A stretch of DNA of 64,000 bases from Agapanthus africanus. Taxonomy: Eukaryota > Streptophyta > Magnoliopsida > Asparagales > Amaryllidaceae. The stretch covers positions 42,618,114 through 42,682,113 of the forward strand of contig JASDDO010000024.1 of NCBI GenBank assembly GCA_030015575.1, read 5' to 3'. The notes under the pieces are model-generated. The model worked only from the letters and a program-made list of their open reading frames with translations. It did no database searches and was not told the origin of the DNA. Both the position numbers and the translations under genes were made by a program. Below, one piece after another: positions 11,783 to 23,629 of this stretch (within the stretch, counting starts at the first letter, position 1; every line of letters starts with the position of its first letter).

Positions 11783-12161
11783 CATGTAACCAAGGCCTGC
11801 CCAGTAAAGCGTTGTAGCAAGTTTGGGCGTCAATAACATGGAACTTGATGTCAGTGACGAGCAGCCCAAAGCGTAATTTCAGTATTACAGACCTGAGCGT
11901 TTGCAATGATTGGGAGTCAAAACCGAGGATGGTAATTTTATCCCGAGCCAGGTGCTGCACGTTCATGCAAATCTTCTTCAACACCCTTACATTGAGAAGG
12001 TTGACAGAGGACCCGTTGTCGACCAGGATCTTCCCTATCTTGATATCGTGACAATACTCGGTTACATACAGCGGACGGTTGTGCTCGCACGTTCCTAAAA
12101 GGAGGTCTTCATCGCTGAAGGTGATATCAGCCGTAGGCGCTTCTTCCAACTCGTCCTTCAT
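11783..12161 (-). pseudogene. Retropepsin-type protease of element A
   Basis: The segment holds the active-site motif LVDNGSSVNLL, preceded by a basic/hydrophobic lead (DIKIGKI) and followed by a second beta-rich half ending LLGRPWLH. This is the usual Tat protease layout, and the catalytic Asp and the GSS are intact. The 3' end is cut by the solo LTR at 11782 and the reading continues at 9629. It would act as a homodimer to process Gag-Pol. Confidence 0.85.
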
Positions 12162-12200
12162 CTTTTCTTCCGCCAGGAAGGCTTGAAACTGGTCGGGCTC

Positions 12201-13142
12201 TTATAACGCCTTAATCAGGGAATCTCGTGCTCTTATCTTCCTCAGATGTACCAGGACATTGTAATCCACCTTGTTCTTCTTGGGCGAGTCCTTGGCTGTG
12301 AGCTCTTCAATAACTCTATCATCGAGAGCAATCTCCTCAGGGACTTTTTCCTTTCCTTTGTCCCTTTTTCCTGAACCTTTGTTTGAAGGTCCGAGATTCT
12401 TTTCAGGCAACGTACGGTTATGCAGCTGAATGTTCTCACAGTTCTTCATTTCCTCTTCCTTTTCAGAGGTAGATTCCTTAAAGAGAGGGCCGAGGGCTAT
12501 TTCTTCGTCAAAATCGCTACCGAAGGTAAGAACTTGAGGTTTTGCTCTTGTCGGGATGGCATCAACCGTGTGACAGTTACCGGTTTTTCCTTCACGCTCG
12601 TCTGTCGTGCTTCTCTGTTCCCGACGGGCTTTGCGCTTCACTCGCTTGAATTGTTGTCGGTGGGCAACGTATCCCTGCCACCATTTCTTGAAGGCATTGC
12701 ACTCTTCGGTAGGGTGTGCGACCCTCCAATGATACAAGCAGTATTTCGGATGGACATCCTATTCGTCGGGGCACGTATTCCTGGAAGTATTTTCTTTGGA
12801 AGGTGGCAGCTTCATTCCTACTGACAGAGTTTTGGCGAACTGCTTTCTTATCTTGATTCTGCTCCTACTAGTGGCAAGGACACTTTGATCCGCTTGGGGT
12901 ACTTTATGACTTCTCATTACCGGAGCTTTTTCGGCCTGACACTAACGCTTGTCCTTTTCGTAAATGGCCGCTTCACGTTCTTGATCAGCTTTGCTCTTTT
13001 GAAGAACTTCGTTCAGCAGCTTATCGATGAGGTCATCTGACGGTTCCATGGGTTTTGGTTCTGGATCTGCCCCCAGTTTCTCTACGTAAGGAGCTTCTTT
13101 GTCGTTTATCGACAAGTGAGAGATCATGTGGCAGCTCGCCAC
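12201..13142 (-). pseudogene. Second zinc-knuckle module of element A
   Basis: This runs from SCHMISHLSINDKEAPYVEK through a QEREAAIYEKDKR segment and an intact Cys-x2-His-x4-His-x4-Cys motif (CLYHWRVAHPTEEC, near 12700-12740) to a long basic/acidic linker before the protease. The first half is clearly similar to the segment at 7879-8909 and to G2 27109-27400, so the module is duplicated within the element. Frame breaks fall near 12740 and 12940. Confidence 0.7.
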
Positions 13143-13250
13143 ATACTCCTCGGGTTCTTCTGACGAGTCGTCTCCTTCATTAATGTCACTGTCTCCGTTT
13201 TCAAGAATATGCTTGAGGAATTCTTTCAGTGTGACTGGGGTCCGCGCTTT

Positions 13251-13780
13251 TTAGTTGTATTCCACCAGCGCGTCGATATACTTTTGTAGACCCGTACAAT
13301 TGTCATCGAGCTGCATGGGCTTCTTGGCCTTCTTATTTTTCTTTGAAGACTTCGGAGGCTTGGCCTGGAGGTTTTGTCCATCGTTACCAACTTTTGGCGT
13401 TGGGCACGGCTTCAGCATTCTGTCAATAATTTCAGGCACCAGCGGGATTTTCCAGCTAATCGCCATTCTTTTAGTTTTAGCTGAAATGACCACTTCCCAC
13501 GGAGCTTCCTCTAAAAATGAGCATGATGCCTCCGGCGTATCCACCTTTTTAGGAGCGTGCTGCTGCGGCAGGTTTACCTTCCAGTTTTCGGAAAACGCGA
13601 ACTTATCCTATTGGTACTGGTCTTCGATCCAGTTTTTAAAGACCTAGCAATCTTCGATTGGGTGGCCCACTATTCGGTGGTAGGGATAGTAATTGGGATT
13701 GTTGACGTCGCCCGATTGCAGTGGGCGTCTCGGATCCGGCAGAGTGATGAGCCTGTTGCGCACCACTAGTTCGAATAATC
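13251..13780 (-). pseudogene. First zinc-knuckle module of element A (end of gag)
   Basis: The motif PYHRIVGHPIEDC near 13660-13705 is a zinc knuckle of the same type. Its first Cys has become Tyr and a stop follows the last Cys. It leads into the FKNWIEDQYQ phrase shared with the third module, then a Lys-rich linker (KSSKKNKKAKKP). It follows the capsid region, the normal place for the gag nucleic-acid-binding motif. Confidence 0.7.
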
Positions 13781-13799
13781 TCCTTGTTTTATCCTGGGG

Positions 13800-14777
13800 A
13801 AACAAGTAAGGACGTCTCAACTTCTCTTCGAGGGCTCACGGTCTATTGTTTTGGCAAACCACCATCGGGTCACTCGATTGTTGTTGAACGTTGGCTACGA
13901 AGGTCGCTTTCCCTTTCCCTTTTTCATTCCGGAGATCTGTTTTTGAAGAGGACGGCCTATGGCCCATCTGATCCATTTGGGCCAGCTTATCAATCAGAGC
14001 CTGGAAGGTGGTCGGCTTGAAGAACATCATAAAGTGGGATATAGTTGCCTGAGGATCAAGGGTCCCTATGAACATGCCCACAGCAGGAGCTTCTTCTATG
14101 CGCTGTTCACACTTCGACCATAGGCTCCACCACCGTATTGCGTACTGAACCCAGGTTTCTCCCGGATTCACTCTGGCGTTGATCAATGCCGTGATCGGGG
14201 TGCGCTCGCTTGCGCTTGCGAACCGCTGTGTGAACAGGGTTCCATCTCCGTAAATGTCTTGACAGAGTCATTTAGGAGCTCGGAGTACCATTCAAATGCC
14301 GTCTCCGCCAAGCTTCCGACAAATTGGCGAAGAAATAGTTTGTCATCGCCTCCAGTATTACTGCACAAAGCTCTGAATTGAGCAACGTGTTGGTGCGGAT
14401 TGCCCGTCCCCTTATACACATGGAATTTGGGGATCGTATATCCTGGCGGGTACTTAATTTGGTCGTACCAGTTCTGACGACTTGTCCTGCCGCTTTGTTT
14501 GCTTGATGAGCTCGTATTTGTTGAGCTATTTAGTTGTCAAGGAAAGCTTTGGAGATCGTCTCCTCCATGGCTGCTGATAGAGCCGGAGGAGGGTTCGATG
14601 TCTCCCTTCTGTCGTCTTCAATAATTACTGGAGGGTCTTCAGCTGGAGGCAGCGCCATCTATTTTATATTAGCTGCTTGTTCCGTGGCCTCTTTATCTTT
14701 CCTTTTAAGCACCCTTCATAGGAATTCGGTGTCGGTCTCTTGCTCCTGGCGTTGTTCCGACGATTCCTCCGGGCTTT
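13800..14777 (-). pseudogene. Gag capsid region of element A
   Basis: The segment YKGTGNPHQHVAQFRALC followed by LRQFVGSLAETAFEWYSEL is the conserved capsid domain of gypsy Gag (Retrotrans_gag type). It continues as WVQYAIRWWSLWSKCEQ and a region ending near 13836. A frameshift near 14185 separates the halves. Upstream, 14420-14777 codes for an acidic/Gln-rich N-terminal part (EQRQEQETDTEF) with stops, cut by the solo LTR at 14783. Confidence 0.8.
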
Positions 14778-15434
14778 CTTTCTATAACACCCGAGTTCAT
14801 TTATACCAATTCCAGTTCTCGTAATTCTTTATTCGTGATATTCTTGATTTAACGTATTGTGGGTGCGAATGGTATTTTACACTTTACATTGCATTCGACC
14901 CGACCCGCTTGTTTGAACCTGTCTGATTCTTATTTATAGACTACCCTGGCCTGTTAAATAGACACGTGCATCTCATGTACACTGCATATTAACTTTTCAC
15001 CTAGCATCGCACATTTTATCATGTAACATTTTAGATCACGTAAAACAAATTAAAATTGAATTTCATAGCCTGCATGATACCCCTAACCCCGTGGTAGCGT
15101 CCGCGCATCGTGTTCTCGTCCCGTTCAGTGAAAAAGACGTGTTTGGATGGCTACGTGCACGTAAGTGCGTCCATTCTTGGGGGTATGCATTTTCGTTACC
15201 TGATTATTCGTTTTAAAGTTTGGAAGTTGCATTTATTTTTCGTAATTAAAATCTGAATTTTTGGACCCGACCCGGGCGCGTTTTGAAATACTTTTGTATC
15301 TCGCCAAAAAAATCATTTATTTAAAATCTTTTAATATTAATCGAATATTTTTTTATACTCTGAAGGATATCCAAACAACTGAAAAATCCTTTTAAATTTT
15401 TCTTTAGAAATCTTTTCAATCCCAGCTTCCTTCA

Positions 15435-15690
15435 GTGCCGGCCCCACTAACCCTCTCTCTTCTCTTTCTCTTCTCTTTCTCTCTCTCCCCACTAGGATAC
15501 AAAATTATCTCTCCTCCCCTCTCTCTCACTCTTCTCGATCTCTCTCTTCTCTCTATCTCTCTCCCTCTCTCTCTCATCTCGATGTCTCTCTCTCTCTCTC
15601 CTCCCTCTCTCTCTCAGAATCCCTCTCTCTCTCTCCTCTCGCATAATTTCTCTCTCCCTCTCTATATATATTTTTCTCTTCTCCTTTTTC
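15435..15690 (+). promoter_or_regulatory. CT-microsatellite promoter with TATA box in the LTR
   Basis: A run of about 200 bp of CT/TC repeats ends in CTATATATATTTTT near 15661-15674. The sequence then turns to an A/C-rich leader. CT-rich tracts next to the TATA box are common in plant promoters. ORFs on both strands here are low complexity. Confidence 0.55.
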
Positions 15691-17214
15691 TTTAAAACAA
15701 CGAACCCATAACCTAAACCTAGCCGCCGCCTCCTCCTCACCGTCTCCCACAGCCCGACGTCGCCTCCACCTTGTCAGCCTCCCCTCGCCCATCTCCTCCT
15801 CTCATCTCCTCTTCCTCCGCTCCCGCTCTCGCCAACCCTGACGAGAACCACGTTCCCGTCGCGACCGCCACAGCCCATCAAACCCAAACTCGACCTCGTC
15901 GCCGACCTTGCCTCACCGTCGTCGACCACTTCTCGACCTCGCCTCCTCTCCTCCTCGACCACCTCACCTCCCTCTTCTTCCCTTCTCCTTTGCAACCCGA
16001 GCCAACCCTACACACCCGAGAACCCACTGCGGCCACCTCCTCTGTCGTCGTCGCCCCTCATCGCCGACCACCTCGTCGGCTTACCCTCGTCACCATCCCC
16101 GTCTCATCACCTCCATCCCTCTTCCCTTTAACTACGACACCAGGAACCCCGACCCAAGAAAACTCACCCACTGCCTTGCCATGAACCTCATTGCCGGAGC
16201 TCCGACCACTTCGTCTTCGCCTCCGCGCCCTCTTCACTACTCCCTCTTCCTCTCCCCTCTCTCCTGACACCACCACCACCATCCCCGACTCTCCCATGCA
16301 CATCCCTTCGACCAAGAATCTCCACCACCTAAACCCTCGCCTACACACCCACGTCGCCGGAGCTCGACCCCATCATCGACGTCATTCCTCTCCAACTTCT
16401 CTGACCTGAGACAACACCAGAGAACCTACAGCCCCCTTCTCTTCTTTTCCTTCTTCTTCTTCTTCTTCATTTCTTTTTCTTCTCTTTTCTTGATTCTTGT
16501 TTCCGGTCACCGCCGGAACAGTGCCGCTGCCGACGACCCGAGCAACCCTGTGGACGTCCCCTAACTGCTTGGTCACATTCGTGCATTGCCTGGTCCTGTT
16601 CCGTACGCGCGAGCGTGCATCGAGACTTTTACCGACTTTGGACATTGTCGTGCGTATCCGTATCGCGATCTATCGAGGCAAATGAAACTTGCTACATGCT
16701 ATTCATAATATTTTTATACTTATTTAATTTCATATTAAGCCTATAGATCGAATCTAAAGTCATGTGTTACAATTTAACAGTTCGATGTTCCGTTTATATC
16801 TTTTAGATTCGGAACTTGAAACATACCCGTTGCATTTTAGTTTACTATACCTAGTACCCACATCCGTATTTAAATCACATAATAATTATCTGCATAGCCT
16901 ACAGTACCTTTTAATAGTTTCTACCCTATCGGACACCCGTTTGCATCCATTTAACCTATTTTTTATATATAATTGTATCACTGGGTCATTTAATACATGT
17001 TAATGTGATTTTAATATTCCATATTCGTTCAAGTGTATGATACTTAATGTTGGAACCATAACCCTAACTCTAATCGATAACCGTACATCCATATATTTTA
17101 ATCTGTACCTATTTGCATATCACATTACAATGTTCCAGTTTATTGTTCAATTAGTACCCATGCTTGTTAGGTTTACCCATGCTTACGTTAGTTGATTATG
17201 AGCACCCACATGAC

Positions 17215-17345
17215 ATCTTGTGCATCCTGACATGACTTGTTACACCTATTACTTGACACGACATGGTACCGTGCAACTCTTGACATGACATGATACCTAT
17301 ATACATTACTTGATTTGACCTGATGTACCATGGCTTTACCTGTTA
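17215..17345. repeat. Degenerate tandem repeat in the LTR (second copy)
   Basis: Loose units with a CTTGACATGAC/GATACC core, homologous to 1305-1445. Confidence 0.55.
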
Positions 17346-18298
17346 CCTGATCTTGTTACTAATACCAACAAACTTTACCTGTTGTCCCTATGGACATTTC
17401 CTGTTGTATATCCAGACAAACCTTTACCTGTTGATCCTGTGTTGGTATTAGCTCCAGATCATTTAATACCTGACTTGAACACATATAGCTTGGGGGTATG
17501 GGGAAATCAATGATGAAACCTGACTTGTAACTCGACAGTTCGCTACCTTTACTGATCATTTTAGAGGCTAGGCCAGCCTTGGGATGATGCTGCTGACATC
17601 GTCCATCGTTACCCACTACCCTTTAGAGGCTAGGCCAGCCTTAGGATGATGCTATTGACATCATTCATCGTTACCCTTTTCCTTTTAGTGCCTAGCGGCA
17701 TGTCTCGATTTCAGCCCGAGAATCTTCACCGTGATCCCGGGCACGCACGGGATACTATTGAGTTACATCGATGATTCATCAAATTGATTTCAAAGACTTG
17801 AGAATAATTAACCCAATAGACCAATTTAGATTACTCACTGCACACTACCTTTCACTGCCCTGGTTTATATTGCTGTTACATCTGCTTTACCTTTTATAAT
17901 CATACTTGCATGTCTTGCTACCCTGTTTATATATTATTGCTTGATATTATGACGCGCTGACGTCTGGGTTTTGCATGGCCCAAATCCTCTACCTTTGTTG
18001 CCGACTGATCAGGAGTATTGCCGCTGTTAGACCGAGCGGTGAGGATCCTGTTGGTATGCAGTTTTCTTTCCAGGTGTTTTATTTATCGGACCTTTTGCTT
18101 CCGCATATTATATTATTTCTTGATTCATTTATTCCGGCTTATGGACATGTACTAGATAGTTTAGTTTACTTTCCTATTCTTGATATCTCTACAACCGTAA
18201 TGTGACTATGGAGGGATTTTTCCTATCCACAGGTAGCATGGTTGGCTATGTCACGTGCCTATCTTAGCATACTCTGGGAAGCGGGACGTGACACTTTC

Positions 18299-18646
18299 TG
18301 CCCAGTCAGTGCAGCCATTCTTGTCAACATTTCCTGGAGTTTTTGCTGTTGCTCTTGAACTTTCGTTACAGACCGTGTAAGTGGTCGATGACCCGCGGAA
18401 GTACGGCTTTCTTCTTTGCTGGAATTCATGTACATCGTGTGCACAACCATGCCCCCAGACTTGGGGCGTTTGGGTTCACTGCCTTTGAAATTTGCCGCGG
18501 GCAGGGGGATCTTCTCCGGCCTTCTCCTCTTATAGGAGGTCGAAGTTGAGAGGGTCGTTGCGGCAGGCACCCATGCAGACGATACCTTTCGAGGTATGGC
18601 AGAGGGATGGCCCTCCTCTTGCCGAGCCTTCGTCTTCTTCAGCCGT
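18299..18646 (-). pseudogene. Gag N-terminal piece of element A between two solo LTRs
   Basis: An open frame reads from RLKKTKARQEEGHPSAIPRK to QQQKLQEMLTRMAALTGQKV: a basic region followed by a probable coiled coil (QEQQQKLQEMLTRM). It fits the N-terminal part of a Tat Gag. The longer apparent ORF to 18717 includes LTR sequence upstream of 18646 and is not the native start. Both ends are set by TSDs. Confidence 0.7.
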
Positions 18647-18751
18647 GTAACAACCCTAAACTTTCTATACAATTTTTTTCGAAAATACAAAATAGGGGTA
18701 CTTTTGCCTGAGCACAAGTTATAAGTTTGTTTTGCTTTTTAATAACAAGAA

Positions 18752-18834
18752 GGAGCTTGTAGCTCATTGGTAAGACCTTGCACTGCCGAACCAAAGCACC
18801 AGAGTTCAAATCCCATCAGCCACACATTATTTTT
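18752..18834 (+). ncRNA. tRNA-like segment with Pol III boxes inside the LTR
   Basis: TAGCTCATTGG (18760-18770) fits the A-box consensus TRGYNNANNNG. GTTCAAATCC (18804-18813), 34 bp further on, fits the B box. A five-T run at 18830-18834 would end Pol III transcription. The text between reads like a tRNA body (GGTAAGACC, then CACTGCCGAACC). The acceptor and T stems do not pair well, so this is a tRNA-derived relic, not a functional tRNA. Confidence 0.45.
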
Positions 18835-19170
18835 AATTTGATTTCTTTTAATCTTTTTAGAAGCCCAAGAGTCTACACGTGCATAACCCGTAAAACCAAA
18901 AGTCACATATAAAACAAAGGAGTCCAGGAGTTAGACCAAACGACAAGGTACACGTGGCGCGTCTGACTCGGCCAGCGCCGCCGGCCGACTCAGCTCCAAT
19001 TCCCGATTTTCTTATTTCCCCTATACCTCTTAGTATACCCCATAACTCCTACACTGTTTAAATTCCCTGCTCTATTCCAGAGACTTAAAAAAATCCAATT
19101 AAAACTCTTTTTATTGCAAAATTAAATACATTTTTTCACACTCTTTCATCTACCCTAACCCTAGTTTTTC

Positions 19171-19180
19171 CTATAAATAA
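19171..19180 (+). promoter_or_regulatory. TATA box of the 18647 solo LTR
   Basis: CTATAAATAA followed about 30 bp later by a CA-rich start region (ATCACAC near 19201) fits a plant Pol II core promoter, about 525 bp into the LTR. Confidence 0.55.
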
Positions 19181-21703
19181 CCACTCAATTTTTCACACCC
19201 ATCACACTGAAATTCCTATCCAAACTCTCAAGAAAAATCCCAAGAACTTTTTGTGTACAAGTGGAGTTAGAAAAGGGCGAACCTCCGATGAACTTCCGAC
19301 GACGACCCGAGGAGTTCCCGACGACGAAACGACGCACCGGCACTTCCTACCACTTCCTCTTCCTCTTCTCTTGACCCTAAACCTATAAGTCCCTTCTCCC
19401 CCTTCTATTTACTATTCTAAAAACTTAGAATTCTACAACCCGACGAAATCGGAGTTAATCTGACTTCCGATTCAGTTTTTTTCTTAAAAATCATATTTTT
19501 CTTAAGAACAATAATACCAAACTCTCCCATCATGATCACTAAACATTAACAAAACATATTGACAAGTTTCATATCAAAATAATTCATATTGTAATTTTTA
19601 TCGCACTTTTTCAGAAAAATACCATATAGTTTAATTTTGACATAAATCATTATAATTCCTTGCTTTACCTTTAGATAGTTCACGAGGTAATGACCTACCT
19701 CCTCACAACACTCATATGTAACATAGCACGATGATTTTTGGGAACATAGTTTTGGGAAAATACGATTTTACACAAAACTATCTCAAACTTATAAAAACAT
19801 TTTTCTACAAGATATGTATTTTTAACAAATCTTTGCAATGTGCCGCTACAACCCATTTCAAGGAACCCGTTCGGGATGGTGTAGATTATCGCACATTCTC
19901 GGGCTTAGTAGTGCGAAATGCAGACCTCCGCAGGAGCATACGGTCTCGAAAGATTTAAAATACAATTTTCTTTAGAAAATGTGATTTATATTATAAATAA
20001 AACTTATATTTTTAATAAATATATATATATATATGTAATTAATATCAAAATATCTATTTTTAATATTTATAATATTTCACATTTCCAAAATTCAAGAAAA
20101 ACCTTCCATGTACAAGAAAACGCCATACAACTCCAATATTACAAATAAATACCATATATTATGAAATTAGGTTTTATTCACTAGAAATGTCACAATGATA
20201 AAATATACATCAATGAAAACTTTAAAGACGATAATAAAATACTTGAGGTGTATTTTGAAAATTATACAAAATTATTTTTACATAAAACCCCTCAAGTTAT
20301 ACTAAATTACAATAAGGACCCTGGTAAACATAGGTTTAAGCGGGACCAGTCTCTTGAGCCTCAGGGAGCCGGAGATATGGGTGCTTGCCTATTTAAGGTA
20401 GACAACTTAACAAACGGTGTTATCAACACGGTAATCGTCTTTGAAAAAGACACAAATCCTGCCGTCCATGTGCAGCGGTTACCGATAACACCAAAACCTA
20501 ATTCAGGATTTTAATTTCTTTTCTAATTGTCTGACTCAGACTGAGTCTTAATATAATAATCTGACTTGAATATGATTCAAGTACAAACTATAATTCAATA
20601 TGAATCCATGAATCCATATAATCAATATATTCAATCTATTCAATCTATCTTGACCGAACCGAACCATAGATATACATCCATCTACATGATTCTCCAATTA
20701 CATTCATTTACTGATATCATGGTTTTGGCAAGTCATCCATCTATATAATCTATAATACAAGACAATACAATACAATACCATCAGTACAATCATTACTATC
20801 AATACAATAAATACACGGGGTGTTAGGGTAGTTCATGCGTGAATCTAACAAAATCTAAAGAGTCCCCCTAGATCATGAATCTATGTCTACTAACACAAGC
20901 AAGCTATCATGAGGGCCAGTGTTTCCTTGCTCCTGGATTACAGCCTGTTGAGTTTGGAATACTTCAACACTAGGTTGAAGTCCCGTTACTAACATTTGAT
21001 TCGGGCCCGTGGTTCCCTACCGCTGGATTACAGCCTGTTGGGTTCGAGAACACTCTTGAGATTGGTTGACATTCATTCTTGAACTTACGTTAGATTAGTA
21101 TACCCAAGTAGAGACCTGTTAAGACACTTACCTTCACTGCATGTTCACTACACTTACATTATATGGCTATGTTATTTTTATAATACCATGCTCATGATAT
21201 CAAGTTTATCTACTCGTCACACATTACCATACTTGTTCATTTGTATTACAATAAACCGCAAGCTAAATAAACTTGACAAGATGATATGACATACTCAATA
21301 ATTCATATTATAATTTTTCCCTATCATTACATTTTTTTTCTTTACTCCGTTTTTCTTTGGGACTTATCAAGCGAAAGTTCGCTGACGGACATTCCACCTT
21401 TCTCTGTTTTCTTGGAATGTTCGTCAGATATTGAGAAGACTGAAAGAGTAGACATCCCAGAGGAGGAGCACCAACAGACCGAGTCACAGGCTTAGACCAG
21501 TTGCTTTCCATTCCATGTATTTACTTTTCAGAAGTATTGTAAAAAGAATGTTTAATAAATAAAGTTGGTGTTCGTTACATTTGTCTCTTATGAATATTTC
21601 TTTATATTCTTAGTTACGCTTAGCGTATTTACTTATGAGTAAATATATAGCGACCTCGTCGCATCCCCTTCCCGTATACAGGAAAGCGGGGCGTGATAAG
21701 CCG

Positions 21704-21860
21704 GCGAGAGTAATCTTTGTCAATTACAGAGTCTTGGACTTTCTACCAAACTCTGTGGATCTTGGAGGACAACCGCTGAGGAGACTGTTCTGGCTTCACC
21801 GGTGTTGTGTTTTCGACAGGCGGAGGATACTTCTTCAAGATGGCTGTTCGCTGCCGAAAA
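21704..21860 (-). pseudogene. Start of gag or leader of element A
   Basis: On the minus strand the sequence between the leader block and the solo LTR can be read as a proline-rich stretch (ILKKYPPPVENTTPVKPEQ) with one stop, joining the basic Gag region at 18646. I cannot see a convincing start codon. It links the right-hand LTR/leader block to element A. Confidence 0.5.
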
Positions 21861-22608
21861 CAGAAACGAAACCGCGTAGGTCGTCTTGCCTGAATTTGGG
21901 GGCAGATGCTATTTGGTTTTATCCCTCCACCTCTCCGAAGATGCCAAGTTGATTTATGGCACCATGTTTCGAAGGTTTAGACGGATGCGGCCGATTTAGC
22001 AGACTTCGTCAGATTCCCCCTCATTGTGAGGGTTTTTTTTTATTATGGGGACGCTCTTCCATGCAGGCGCAAGCCCCTGCAGTTAATTACGCTACCACAT
22101 CGCGGTAAACACTTTCTCCTTCTCCAGATGGTCACTTTGTGTCATGTGTATTTGTTTTGTTTTGGGTTGCCCGTGGATTGTATACGGAAACTAATTTATG
22201 TTGTCGTCTGTAGGGCGTGGATTAGTCCAAATTCGTATTTTCTTAGATTTGGGTTTGGTTTGGGTTTAAGGATCGTTAATCTCATTGAGATCAAGATCAA
22301 CTTAAACGTTGCTAAAGATACGTTAGTCTAATTCTTAGACTAAGATCTACTCAACGGGGGGGTTGGAATCCTTTAAATCCAATGACAGAGAATTCGGGCT
22401 CTAGCGTCTTAGTTTAGGGACGTTGCGGTCCAGTGGGTTTAAGGATTGTTAATCTTATTGAGATTAAGATCAACTTAAATGTTTGTTAAGGATACGTTAG
22501 TCTAATTTTTATACTAAGATCTACTTAACAGGGTTTTGGGATCATTTAAATCCAACAAAAGAGCATTTGGACTCTATTGTTTTAGTTTAGGGACATCGCG
22601 GTCCGGTG

Positions 22609-22852
22609 GGTTTAAGGACATCATAGTATATGTCAGTTTAAAGACATCATAGTTTGTAAAGTTTAAAGACATCATAGTCTATGAGTTTAAGGACCTCACA
22701 GTCCATAAAGTTTAAGGACATCATAGTCCATGAGTTTAATGACCTCATAGTCCAGTTTAAAGATGTCATAATCTAGTTTAAAGACCTCATAGTCTGTAAA
22801 GTTTAAAGACATTATAGTCCATGAGTTTAAGGACCTCATAGTCCATGGGGTT
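22609..22852. repeat. Tandem repeat, GTTTAAGGACATCATAGTCC type
   Basis: About eleven units of 20-24 bp have the form GTTTAArGAC(AT/CT)CATAGTCc, some with spacers of GTAAA or ATGA. It is the inverted counterpart of 4195-4380, but expanded. Confidence 0.85.
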
Positions 22853-23154
22853 TTGGTTTAACCAGTTTGGGGGCGCGCCAAAAGTTATTGGTTATTGGGA
22901 CCCTCCATCTCTTTGAAGACGTTGAAGGATTACAACGACATGTATAAGAGATATACCCTTGAACCAATGTCCCGATTTTGGGAAGTGGGATGAACGTCAG
23001 TTTGGATGTCATTTGTTGGGAGCTTATTAGCTGTCTTGAGATCGGCTTTGGAAACCCCGAGCATAAAGGGCTAAATTGATGGTCCTTGGAACATTTGATC
23101 TGATTCTGGCTAATGTTAGCCCTTCATAGTGTTCAACACCAACATATTTATTCA

Positions 23155-23525
23155 GCGCTCACGTGCTCCCACGTGATGTGTACAAAATGGTGTTAAACAC
23201 TAAAATTCAGAGGCGCTCACGTGGGGTTACGTGAGGCGCTTGAAGTAATATTAGACTTCAAGAATCTGAGGTGTTGCCTCTACGGGTTTATTCTTTTGTT
23301 CTTTTCTGGGCGTTAAGTGCTATTGGGTCACGTGGGAGCACGTGAGGAGCCTCAAAATGGAAACTGCCTTTGATTTATTCCCTTTTGCTTTGTAAGTGTT
23401 AGGCACTATTATGAGGTCACGTGTGATCACGTGAGTCAATTTCTTTTATTCTCTTTTTTCATCACAGGCGCTCACGTGGGAGCACGTGATTAGCAGTTAT
23501 CATGTTGGGTGCCAATCCTCTTACG
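23155..23525. repeat. Paired G-box repeats
   Basis: Five sites each carry two CACGTG-type hexamers about 10 bp apart: 23160-23175, near 23218, 23327, 23417 and 23473, for example TCACGTGCTCCCACGTGA. Each pair is itself a near-perfect palindrome. CACGTG is the core site for plant bZIP and bHLH factors. Confidence 0.75.
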
Positions 23526-23629
23526 TGCATGGAGATCCTGAGTTTCGAGGCTTTTAAGCCATTGTTTTATGAGAATTGGATCCTTAAGACTTATTTTTTC
23601 TCTTAGGTTTAGGATCTGTATGACAGAAT

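Larger units (their letters stand above)
14783..18293 (+). mobile_element. Solo LTR, 3.5 kb, gypsy type
   Basis: The termini are TATAACACCC (probably a mutated TGTAACACCC) and GGACGTGACA. A perfect TSD, CTTTC, lies at 14778-14782 and 18294-18298. The gag frame of element A continues on both sides. The LTR holds a CT-rich promoter region, a TATA box, a C-rich leader with spurious proline-rich ORFs, and the degenerate repeat at 17215-17345. The size and ends fit long-LTR chromovirus-like gypsy families (inference). The copy at 1-2333 belongs to the same family. Confidence 0.93.
18647..21698 (+). mobile_element. Solo LTR, 3.05 kb, second gypsy-type family
   Basis: It begins TGTAACAACCCTAAAC and ends GCGGGGCGTGATA, with a perfect TSD, AGCCG, at 18642-18646 and 21699-21703. 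The termini resemble those of the 14783 LTR but the body differs, so it is another family of the same broad group. A TATA box is at 19171, a tRNA-like segment at 18752-18834, and AT-rich sequence fills 19.4-20.3 kb and 20.5-21.3 kb. No internal element sequence is left. Confidence 0.92.

Noticed and set aside
15492-15995. Arg/Glu-rich ORFs on the minus strand
   Set aside because: Translation of CT microsatellite and C-rich DNA; low complexity, no start context, within a solo LTR.
18647-18717. Upstream extension of the gag frame into the solo LTR
   Set aside because: The first codons of this open frame come from LTR sequence beyond the TSD, so they are not native Gag.
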